Positions 1-6,007 of a stretch of DNA of 11,125 nt are shown here, piece by piece. Source of the DNA: Rhodocyclaceae bacterium UBA5602 (lineage in GTDB: Bacteria; Pseudomonadota; Gammaproteobacteria; Burkholderiales; Rhodocyclaceae). Within the stretch, counting starts at the first letter, position 1, and each line of letters begins with the position of its first letter. Location: assembly GCA_002424865.1 (NCBI GenBank), contig DILC01000016.1:35628-46752 (forward strand), written 5' to 3'. The notes under the pieces were generated by a model. That model ran no database searches and was not told where the DNA came from. It saw only the letters and a list, made by a program, of their open reading frames with translations. Position numbers and translations under genes: made by a program.

Positions 1-1939
1 CGATGTCTGGATCAAACTGGGTGCCGGATTGTTGCGCGATGAAGTCGCATACCTCAGCGTGCGTGAGTTCCTTTTTGTAGACGCGCTTGCTGACCAGTGC
101 GTCGTAAACGTCAGCGAGAGCCATCAGCCGGCCGGCCAGGGGGATTTCTTCGCCCCGCAATCCGTGGGGATAGCCGTGGCCATCCCAGCGCTCATGGTGG
201 GATTCGGTCATCTGGCGGGCGTAATCCAGAAAGTTCTGCTTTTCCGGGTGGGCTGAGCTCACCATAATCCTGGTGAGCGCCTCGGCGCCAATCACTGCAT
301 GGGTCTGCATAGTCGTGTATTCGTCTGCGGTCAACTTTCCCGGTTTTTGCAGGATATTGTCGGGGATGCCCACCTTTCCGATGTCATGCAGCGGAGCCGA
401 CTTGGCAAGAAGCGCTATATCAAATTCGGTCAGGTGCGCGTATTGGGAGGTGGTCGCCAGTTGCCTGGCAAGAATCTCCACATAGCGCTGGGTGCGGCGA
501 ATGTGCTTCCCGGTGTCCTTGTCCCGGGCCTCGGCCAGCACGGACATGCTGACAATGATCTCGTCCTGCGCCTCGATCAGATCCTGGGTGCGGACGCGCA
601 GCTTGCGGGCTTCGATCGCGTATTTCAACAGGCTCAAAAAGCTGGTGATGACGACCAGCGTCAGTATCGGCAGTAGCGGCGAAAGGTGCACACCCTGCAT
701 GGCCAGCAGCTGGCGTGCTCCCCAGTAAAAGCCGGCAGTGCCGGCAATCAAGCCAAGTAACGAAAACGTGAAGCCGGAACGGCTCAACAGCAGGGTAGAG
801 AGTATCCCGGTGACCAAAACGGCAAACAATTCCACACCCCTGGCCCAGTCAGGCCGCACAATGAACGTGCCCGCGAGGATGTTGTCGATGACCGTGGCGT
901 GAACCTCCAACCCGTTGATCGATTTGCCGGAGGGGATCTGGTGCCAATCTCCCAGTCCGCTGGCCCGTCCTCCCACCAGCACGATCTTGCCCTGCAGGCT
1001 GTCTGGCGCCGCTTCGCCATCGAGGATCGCCCGGGCCGAAAGATAGGGGTATCGCCCGCTACGGAAGTCCAGCAGCATGTTCCCCGCCGAATCGATGGGA
1101 ATGACCCGGTTGCCCCAATGCAGGGAAGTCTCTGCCTTGTCTTTGATCAAGCTCAGGGCGCGTTGCGGTGATGCAAGGAGCAGCGCGGCCAGGGCCAGCG
1201 ATGGAAGCTCTTTGCCTTCAGGTGAGAGCAGCAGGGGGATGCGGCGCAGTGTGCCGTCAACGTCTTTGAGGGCGTTGGTGAACCCTTCGGCGCTTGCTGC
1301 ATCCGTTAGCAGCGGCAGGCTGCGGATCTGCCCCTGGGGCTTGGGCCAAAGGTCGGTGCTGTGAGCGGAACGGGTTACCACCATGCCCGTTGGCGCAGCA
1401 GGCATGTGCTGTTGCCAGGTCGTGGCGCTGGGGTGGGAAAAGTCGAGGTAGTAACCGAGGACCGTTGCCCCTTGACCCAAGGCGGCGGCAAGGCGCTGCG
1501 AGTTGCTATCATGACCGTTCAGCGGTGCAGCCGCGCCCGTGAGGTCCTGCTGGCGCTCCGTCTGGATCACCTCTGGTGAACTGCGGTCTGGCTCTGACAT
1601 TAAAAAATCCAGCGCGATCACCTTTGCTCCGAGACGCTGCAAATGCTCAACGAGCATGGCAAGGCGATAGCGTGGCCAGGGCCATTGGCCAAATGTCGCG
1701 AGGCTTTCTTCGTCAATCCCCACCAGCACCGGCACAGTGGATTGCGGCGGAGTGGCGCGGCCGGCCACCATCATGTCGTAAAGGAATAAATCAGCCCTTT
1801 GCAGGGATACGGGCTGAAAGATCGATAGCAGCGCCACTGCAAGGGTCAGGCAGAGTCCCACCGCATGAAGCGGGGACTTCTCCTGCCAAAAGTAGCCGAG
1901 ATAGGTGAGGAGGCTGCGCTTGCCTGTGGCGGCTGTCAT
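1..1939 (-). CDS. CHASE2 / HD-GYP membrane receptor, predicted cyclic-di-GMP phosphodiesterase (3' end outside window)
   Basis: Translating the minus strand from the ATG at 1939 gives 646 codons with no stop, running off the left edge. Residues about 27-43 form a membrane segment. Residues about 47-366 are a periplasmic CHASE2 sensor: VLVGIDEESL near 71-80, a GKIVLVGG strand near 317-324, and a closing EVHATVIDNIL near 345-355. Three membrane segments follow (about 368-386, 389-405, 415-440), then a short helical linker. HD-GYP occupies about 468 to the edge, with H479 in DTGKH, HDIGKVGIP at 518-526, HHERWDG at 581-587, GYP at 589-591 and ADVYDAL at 608-614. The expected catalytic motifs are present, so an active phosphodiesterase is predicted. 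The last visible residues (GTQFDPDI) match the usual end of the domain, so little should be missing. An in-frame TAG at 1949-1951 limits the start. No good Shine-Dalgarno is visible. It is third in a FecR-OmpA-CHASE2 set. The ligand is unknown. Confidence 0.93.
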   Translation of the reverse strand, partial: MTAATGKRSLLTYLGYFWQEKSPLHAVGLCLTLAVALLSIFQPVSLQRADLFLYDMMVAGRATPPQSTVPVLVGIDEESLATFGQWPWPRYRLAMLVEHLQRLGAKVIALDFLMSEPDRSSPEVIQTERQQDLTGAAAPLNGHDSNSQRLAAALGQGATVLGYYLDFSHPSATTWQQHMPAAPTGMVVTRSAHSTDLWPKPQGQIRSLPLLTDAASAEGFTNALKDVDGTLRRIPLLLSPEGKELPSLALAALLLASPQRALSLIKDKAETSLHWGNRVIPIDSAGNMLLDFRSGRYPYLSARAILDGEAAPDSLQGKIVLVGGRASGLGDWHQIPSGKSINGLEVHATVIDNILAGTFIVRPDWARGVELFAVLVTGILSTLLLSRSGFTFSLLGLIAGTAGFYWGARQLLAMQGVHLSPLLPILTLVVITSFLSLLKYAIEARKLRVRTQDLIEAQDEIIVSMSVLAEARDKDTGKHIRRTQRYVEILARQLATTSQYAHLTEFDIALLAKSAPLHDIGKVGIPDNILQKPGKLTADEYTTMQTHAVIGAEALTRIMVSSAHPEKQNFLDYARQMTESHHERWDGHGYPHGLRGEEIPLAGRLMALADVYDALVSKRVYKKELTHAEVCDFIAQQSGTQFDPDI

Positions 1940-1986
1940 GAAAGAGCGCTACGGCTGGCGCGCAGCCCCATGGGTCGCTTCATGTA

Positions 1987-2625
1987 CTAGTGAACGATGA
2001 CGACGGCCCGCCGATTGCGCGGCTCCGGTACGCCATCTGGCGTGGGAATGGCCGGGTTGCCCTTGCCGTGAGAGGTCACGGAAATCAGTTCAGGCTTCAC
2101 GCCCTGCCGCAGCAACAAGGCCTTGACCAGTTGCGCGCGTTCGAGAGCCAGGGCGTCGTTCAGCTTGTCTGAACCCGTAGTGTCGGTGTGGCCGCTGATG
2201 CTGACACTGATGGCTGACCGCCGTTGGCTGGCAGAGACGATGTCGGCGATGCTTTTCAGGGACTCTGCCGTCAAAGCGGTGGTTCCTGTTTCGAACAGCA
2301 GGGTGAAGGTTTGCGGTGGCGGCGGCTCGACAGCCAAGGCTTCTCCAAAGGTGGCGGCGATGAAAGCTGGGTCAGCCGTGGTGACGGCGGATGGCGGGTT
2401 TGATCTTCCGCTGGTGCGGGTCATATCGCCGGGTTTTTCCAGCAACTGCTTGCCAGCGGATGTCGTCACCTCTGCCTTGCCGATGCGGCCTTCAGGATCA
2501 GGAACGAGAATGATGGACTGTCTGGCGCAACCACCCAGTGCCATGGCTATCAGGCCAGCTGCCAGCAAGCCGGGCAACTTGTCCTTTAACGACCAATCCG
2601 CCCGAATTGCTTGTTGATTGGCCAT
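1987..2625 (-). CDS. OmpA-domain lipoprotein, peptidoglycan-binding
   Basis: The protein is 212 aa. A basic N-terminus is followed by a hydrophobic stretch (about 17-30) and the lipobox LGGC with acceptor Cys33, so it should be a lipid-anchored envelope protein. Residues about 40-100 form a linker of low predicted order with a short proline run (PPPP, 101-104). Residues about 107-212 are an OmpA C-terminal domain. GHTD with Asp148 and LERA with Arg163 stand 15 residues apart, the spacing of the two residues that bind diaminopimelate in E. coli OmpA. RNRR at 203-206 completes the family pattern. There is no beta-barrel, so this resembles Pal-type anchors more than true OmpA. The start is set by AAGGAG five bases upstream. 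It begins two bases after the FecR-like gene and ends 47 bases before the CHASE2 receptor, consistent with co-transcription. A role as the peptidoglycan-linked part of a sensor is inference. Confidence 0.92.
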   Translation of the reverse strand: MANQQAIRADWSLKDKLPGLLAAGLIAMALGGCARQSIILVPDPEGRIGKAEVTTSAGKQLLEKPGDMTRTSGRSNPPSAVTTADPAFIAATFGEALAVEPPPPQTFTLLFETGTTALTAESLKSIADIVSASQRRSAISVSISGHTDTTGSDKLNDALALERAQLVKALLLRQGVKPELISVTSHGKGNPAIPTPDGVPEPRNRRAVVIVH

Positions 2626-2627
2626 GG

Positions 2628-3074
2628 CTACTCCTTGATCTCGATCAGCAGTTTTGTGCCCCGGACGGCGAGGGTAGCGTCAGGCGTTTGCACCCGGGCA
2701 GTCTCCGGGGCGAGTTTGACGATCTGCCCGGTGATGTAAGAGAACGTGCCCTTCATCATCCGTAGTGCCAGGGCAAATTTGCCCTCCTTGGGCTTGAAGG
2801 CGTAATCTTCAAGAGACAGTTCGCTGTTGGAGCCGAGCGAGATGGTGGTGTCATCGGTCAACACGATGCCCATCGCCCCGGGTTTTCCGGTGCGGATACG
2901 GTCACCACGGTAAAGAGCCGCGCCAGCCGCGCCTGGCAGGGTGACCCCATCGCGCTGGATGGAGGCGAGTCCCTCGATGTTCTGGATATGCCCGATCGTC
3001 TCAGGGGGCTGCTGGGCGATGGCTGGCGCAGAGATCAGCATCGCAATGAAGAAAGCACTGGCTGATATTTTCAT
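2628..3074 (-). CDS. Exported FecR-domain protein (stand-alone FecR fold)
   Basis: The protein is 148 aa. It starts with a Sec signal peptide (residues 1-20, hydrophobic core, APAIA before QQ), so it should be periplasmic. The mature part is essentially one FecR domain. It has a GDRIRTG motif near 58-64, a DDTTISLGSNSEL segment near 74-86, an alternating hydrophobic strand region with KGTFSYITG near 108-116, and a C-terminal VQTPDATLAVRGT near 128-140. Unlike true FecR anti-sigma regulators it lacks a cytoplasmic anti-sigma segment and a membrane anchor. No ECF sigma factor or TonB receptor lies nearby. AGGAG lies nine bases before the ATG. It is first in a three-gene unit with an OmpA lipoprotein and a CHASE2 receptor. 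A ligand- or scaffold-binding role next to the CHASE2 sensor is plausible but unproven. Confidence 0.9.
   Translation of the reverse strand: MKISASAFFIAMLISAPAIAQQPPETIGHIQNIEGLASIQRDGVTLPGAAGAALYRGDRIRTGKPGAMGIVLTDDTTISLGSNSELSLEDYAFKPKEGKFALALRMMKGTFSYITGQIVKLAPETARVQTPDATLAVRGTKLLIEIKE
2631..2636 (-). promoter_or_regulatory. Ribosome binding site of the OmpA-domain lipoprotein gene
   Basis: AAGGAG on the minus strand, five bases before the ATG at 2625. It forms the last two sense codons (Lys-Glu) of the FecR-like gene, directly before that gene's TAG. This fixes the lipoprotein start and suggests coupled translation of the two genes. Confidence 0.85.
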
Positions 3075-3466
3075 GGGTAGCGGCTCCTATTCCTATGAGT
3101 GAGCGTTCATGAATCGGATTCGCCCCAGGCGTATTCATTCAGCAATGAGTGGCACCCTGCGGAGAATGAGATGTACAAGCGTAAGCTGGTCAATGTAGCA
3201 GACTTTACTCTTCACTTGCGAACCTGTATGGGAAAACAGGCCGAGCCCTACTGCAATCGTCCGCTTTGCATCAGAAATAAAAGCTGCTACCGGCGTCTCG
3301 CATGAGGCTGAAAACTTCTTTTGGCTGCGCAATATGCGTGGGCGGTAGCGGGTTATCGCGTTGGTTTTCCGCTGCTGATAACGGTGTGGTTGGCCGTTGC
3401 GCCGTCTTGCCAGCGCCGACTTTTCTCAGCACACTTCGTTGTGAATGGCTAGCTACTCCGGAGCAG
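3075..3466. other. 392-bp non-coding gap between the rnf-nth-DUF1841 operon and the FecR/OmpA/CHASE2 unit
   Basis: No reading frame here looks like a gene. Small ORFs on both strands lack family motifs and good ribosome sites. No stem-loop followed by a T-run is visible after the DUF1841 stop, so a factor-independent terminator is not supported. For the downstream unit, a weak minus-strand promoter candidate is TTGACC (3188-3193), a 16-base spacer and TCTCAT (3166-3171). The -35 is good and the -10 poor. An inverted-repeat cluster lies at 3109-3138. A second inverted repeat, GTTATC/GATAAC, occupies 3352-3357 and 3377-3382. The gap most likely separates two transcription units. Confidence 0.6.
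3109..3138. repeat. Nested inverted repeat upstream of the FecR-like gene
   Basis: Outer arms ATGAAT (3109-3114) and ATTCAT (3133-3138) enclose an inner CGCC-CCA-GGCG hairpin (3121-3131). The left arm is itself part of the palindrome TTCATGAA (3106-3113). The right arm can pair alternatively with AATGA at 3144-3148. It lies about 35-65 bases before the FecR-like ATG, so it could be an operator or a leader RNA structure. Function is unknown. Confidence 0.35.
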
Positions 3467-3892
3467 TCATCCCGCCGCGCGGCGCAGGCAATCCAGGTAG
3501 GCGCTGCTGTCCAGCGGCTGGGCATCGCGCTGGGCGCGCCACATGGTTTCACCCAGGCAATCGAGCACAGCGTGCAGCGCGGTGTGCCGGTCGCCGTGGT
3601 GGGCGAGGAGTTGATTGAACAGCGGGGTAATGCCGGTGGGCTGGTTAAGCGAGAGCTGCTCTTCAATCGCCAGATGTAATGACAAATGCAAAAACGGATT
3701 GGTCTCGCCGTCCTCGGGCGTCCATTCGCGGGTCAGCGCATCGTCCGCAGCTAACAGGGCGTGGTATTCCGGATGCATGACGACTAAGTCCGCGGCGAGC
3801 GTTTCCAGCGGCGTGGCGGGGGTGGCTGTGCGGCGTTTTTGCCAGGCGGAGATTAAGAATTGGCGCGCTTGGTCGCGGCTGGGGTTGTACAT
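3467..3892 (-). CDS. DUF1841 family protein, histidine-rich, function unknown
   Basis: The protein is 141 aa, has no signal peptide or membrane segment, and looks cytoplasmic and helical. It matches the DUF1841 pattern by recognition: MYNPSRDQARQFL at the start, then NPFLHLSLHLAIEEQLS near 65-81 and a closing HxxxH helix before CLGETMWRAQR near 112-122. Histidines and acids are spaced helically: H40/H44, H69/H73/E77, H98/H99 and H103/H107. That spacing could bind a metal, which is inference only. The frame can be read from an ATG at 3970, but that adds 26 residues overlapping the end of nth. The start at 3892 fits the family and has AGGAAAG (3897-3903) just upstream. It follows nth after a 23-base gap and is the last gene of the rnf operon. 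No established role is known to me. Confidence 0.88.
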   Translation of the reverse strand: MYNPSRDQARQFLISAWQKRRTATPATPLETLAADLVVMHPEYHALLAADDALTREWTPEDGETNPFLHLSLHLAIEEQLSLNQPTGITPLFNQLLAHHGDRHTALHAVLDCLGETMWRAQRDAQPLDSSAYLDCLRRAAG

Positions 3893-3915
3893 GGGGCTTT
3901 CCTGATCAGGTTTCG

Positions 3916-4557
3916 CTAAGTTTTTGCGGGCGTTTTTTCCTTGTAGGCGCACAGGTCGCTTACGATACATTGCGGGCAGTTCGGCGTGCGGGCACGGCAG
4001 GTGTAGCGGCCATGCAAAATCAGCCAGTGGTGGGCGTGCTGGCGGAATTCCTTGGGCACGGTTTTCATCAGTTTTTGCTCCACGGCGCCAGGCGTTTTGC
4101 CGGGGGCCAGGCCGGTGCGGTTGCCGACGCGAAAAATATGCGTGTCGACGGCAATGGTGGGGTCGCCAAACACGATGTTGAGCACGACATTCGCCGTTTT
4201 TCGCCCGACGCCGGGTAGGGCTTCTAATGCGGCGCGGTCATGCGGAACTTCGCCGCCGTGCAATGCGAGCAATTGCCGGGTGAGCGCGGCGATGTTTTTG
4301 GCTTTGGTGGGGTAAAGACCGATGGTGTTAATGTAGTTGGCGATGCCTTCTGCGCCGAGTGTATCCATGGCTTGTGGTGTGGGGTAGTCGGCAAACAAGG
4401 CTTTGGTTGCGCGATTTACGCCCTTGTCAGTGGCTTGCGCGGAGAGCACAACCGCGACTAATAATTGATACGGCGTAGCGTATTCGAGCTCGGTTTTGGG
4501 TTCTGGATCAAGCGTTGCCAGGCGAGTGAAAAACTCGCGGACTTTAGCGGGCGTCAT
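3916..4557 (-). CDS. nth: Endonuclease III (DNA glycosylase/AP lyase, [4Fe-4S])
   Basis: The protein is 213 aa, close to the 211 aa of E. coli Nth. It removes oxidised pyrimidines from DNA and cleaves the resulting abasic site during base-excision repair. The helix-hairpin-helix motif LPGVGRKTA (114-122) carries catalytic Lys120, and VDTH carries catalytic Asp138, the same numbering as E. coli. Four cysteines (187, 194, 197, 203) give the C-X6-C-X2-C-X5-C pattern of the [4Fe-4S] cluster. A longer frame opens at 4833, but its extra 92 residues lie out of frame inside rnfE and resemble nothing in the family. The ATG at 4557 overlaps the rnfE stop as ATGA, and no separate ribosome site is visible, so translation is probably coupled to rnfE. 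The rnfE-nth order is the same as in the E. coli rsx-nth operon. Confidence 0.97.
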   Translation of the reverse strand: MTPAKVREFFTRLATLDPEPKTELEYATPYQLLVAVVLSAQATDKGVNRATKALFADYPTPQAMDTLGAEGIANYINTIGLYPTKAKNIAALTRQLLALHGGEVPHDRAALEALPGVGRKTANVVLNIVFGDPTIAVDTHIFRVGNRTGLAPGKTPGAVEQKLMKTVPKEFRQHAHHWLILHGRYTCRARTPNCPQCIVSDLCAYKEKTPAKT

Positions 4558-5240
4558 GCGGCAACTGGAGGTGTTTTTTCGGCGGATGGCGCGGCCTCCA
4601 TGTGCTGGTTCGGCAGCCGTTGCTTGGTGCGTGCCGTTAACCAATTGCGTCCGGCGATGAGCAGGCCGAGGGTGAAAAATGCGCCGGGTGGCAGCATCAT
4701 GACCAAAAAGCCGGGGTAATCCGCCGGCAATAGCTGGATGTGGGTGAGTGAGGGGAAAATCATCTCGATGCCGGAAAATAAAGTACCCTGGCCGATAAGC
4801 TCGCGCAGGCCGCCGATGAGTGCGATAACCCATAAAAAGCCCACGCCCATCATGGCGCCATCCAGCGTGGCGGCGGCCAGGCCGTTTTTGGCGGCGAAGG
4901 CTTCCACGCGAGCCAGCACGATGCAGTTGGTGACAATCAGCGGGATGAAAATACCCAGCATGACGTATAAATCATGCAAAAAAGCGTTCAGGCTTAAATC
5001 AACCACGGTGACGAGCGCAGCGATGATGAGCACGAACACCGGTATGCGGATTTCATAAGGGATCAGGGTGCGCAAACTGGCGATGGCCAGGTTGGCCAGC
5101 AGCATGACCAAAATGGTGGCCAAGCCCAGGCTCACGGCATTGACGAGCGTGGTGCTGATGGCTAACACGGGGCATAAGCCAAGCAGTTGCACCAGAATTG
5201 CATTTTGTTGCCACAGGCCGTTTTTGCTTATGTCATTCAT
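4554..5240 (-). CDS. rnfE: Rnf/Rsx electron transport complex subunit E
   Basis: The protein is 228 aa and highly hydrophobic, with about six membrane segments. It is a core membrane subunit that pairs with its paralogue RnfA. The hallmark half-site GLCP (Cys23) and a TNC motif (Cys106) supply two of the four cysteines that, with those of RnfA, hold the intramembrane iron-sulfur centre known from Rnf and Na+-NQR structures. The polar C-terminal tail (about 200-228, with PSAEKTPPVAA) is probably cytoplasmic. The start is supported by AGGAG six bases upstream, lying within the end of rnfG. The gene overlaps rnfG by eight bases and nth by four, so it is embedded in one transcript. Confidence 0.96.
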   Translation of the reverse strand: MNDISKNGLWQQNAILVQLLGLCPVLAISTTLVNAVSLGLATILVMLLANLAIASLRTLIPYEIRIPVFVLIIAALVTVVDLSLNAFLHDLYVMLGIFIPLIVTNCIVLARVEAFAAKNGLAAATLDGAMMGVGFLWVIALIGGLRELIGQGTLFSGIEMIFPSLTHIQLLPADYPGFLVMMLPPGAFFTLGLLIAGRNWLTARTKQRLPNQHMEAAPSAEKTPPVAA

Positions 5241-5994
5241 GGATTACTCCTGGCTTTTCTGGGGGAACCTCGGTTAACGCTTCGGTATTTGGGTATTGCG
5301 CCTTGGGCGGCAGGGCAAACAAGGCCTCGCGGTGCTGGTTCGCCCAGGCCAAAGCGCGGCCGCTGGCATTGGCCACGGCGCGTGCCGAAATCGTCGCGCC
5401 GGCCATCTGGTCAAAATGGCCGCCATCTTTTTTCACGCGCCATTTTTCAACTGGCACGCGGTCAAAGCCGAGATGGTCAAACTGATTGATCCAAGGCCGC
5501 GTTTTGTTGCGGTCTTTCTTCGGGTCAATGTAATCGCCCAATCCTGGGGTTTCCTTGTGTTGGGTGACGCGCAGGGCGAGCAGCTCGCCTGTGTGCGCCA
5601 CGGCCAGCAGCAAGTTGATTTTGCCGGCGTAGCCATCAGGCGCGACGGCCTCAAAAACCAGCGCGGCGGGCTGGTTGTTTTTGCGCGCGCGATAGAGCAG
5701 CGTGTTTTCCGTGGTGCCCAAAGCGCCCGTTGGCGGCAGGGTGATGGCGTCATTCAATAAATGGTTATTGTAAATAGTCGGCGCTAGCACCACGGCGATC
5801 AGGCGCAGTTTTTCGGTCTGCGCACTGGCCGCTACGCGCGGCGCAGTGAGGTAATGCACGCTGGCCATGAGGGCGGTGAAGGCGAGCGTGAAAGCCAGCA
5901 AGATAAACGCTGTGCGCAGGGCAATGTGCGTTGCGCTGCGCCCGGGGGGGGCTCCTTGTGGCGTGTTGCCTGCAGGGTCGTGTAATTCACTCAT
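5233..5994 (-). CDS. rnfG: Rnf/Rsx electron transport complex subunit G (covalent FMN)
   Basis: The protein is 253 aa. One membrane segment (about 28-46) is followed by a periplasmic FMN-binding domain. The flavin-attachment motif reads DQMAGAT (195-201), making Thr201 the predicted phosphoester-linked FMN acceptor. The usual Ser/Thr three residues before it is Ala. ETPGLGDYI near 148-156 is also typical of the family. RnfG relays electrons between RnfD and the rest of the complex, and flavinylation requires ApbE, which is not in this window. The frame is open from an ATG at 6063, but that start lies inside rnfD. The ATG at 5994, 13 bases after the rnfD stop, gives a normal N-terminus, although its ribosome site is weak. 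Codons 15-17 contain a run of eight C on the coding strand; the frame is intact. Confidence 0.95.
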   Translation of the reverse strand: MSELHDPAGNTPQGAPPGRSATHIALRTAFILLAFTLAFTALMASVHYLTAPRVAASAQTEKLRLIAVVLAPTIYNNHLLNDAITLPPTGALGTTENTLLYRARKNNQPAALVFEAVAPDGYAGKINLLLAVAHTGELLALRVTQHKETPGLGDYIDPKKDRNKTRPWINQFDHLGFDRVPVEKWRVKKDGGHFDQMAGATISARAVANASGRALAWANQHREALFALPPKAQYPNTEALTEVPPEKPGVIHE

Positions 5995-6007
5995 GGCGAG
6001 TACGATC

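Noticed and set aside
784..1020. Minus-strand 78-residue ORF
   Set aside because: It is a frame-shifted shadow of the CHASE2 region; the real frame is open through the whole segment with recognisable CHASE2 and HD-GYP motifs.
299..1908. Series of plus-strand ORFs opposite the receptor gene
   Set aside because: They are antisense shadows of a GC-rich coding region with no motifs or ribosome sites.
3099..3305. Plus-strand 68-residue ORF in the intergenic gap
   Set aside because: No ribosome site, no recognisable domain, and a composition unlike the neighbouring genes. A real small protein cannot be fully excluded.
3452..3466. CTCCGGAG palindrome just after the DUF1841 stop, as a terminator
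   Set aside because: It has no loop and no following T-run on the transcribed strand, so it does not meet the pattern of a factor-independent terminator.
3271..3666. Minus-strand 131-residue ORF running from the gap into the DUF1841 gene
   Set aside because: Most of it is an out-of-frame reading of DUF1841, and the remaining gap portion shows no motif.
3901..3910. Perfect palindrome CCTGATCAGG between nth and DUF1841
   Set aside because: It can form only a three-base stem and overlaps the ribosome site; it is too short to claim as an operator or terminator.
3893..3970. Upstream start for the DUF1841 gene adding 26 basic residues
   Set aside because: It overlaps the end of nth in another frame. 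The ATG at 3892 begins with the family-typical MYNPSRDQ and has a ribosome site.
4558..4833. N-terminal extension of 92 residues on endonuclease III
   Set aside because: It lies out of frame inside rnfE, has no family similarity, and the ATG at 4557 gives the standard length with catalytic residues at E. coli positions.
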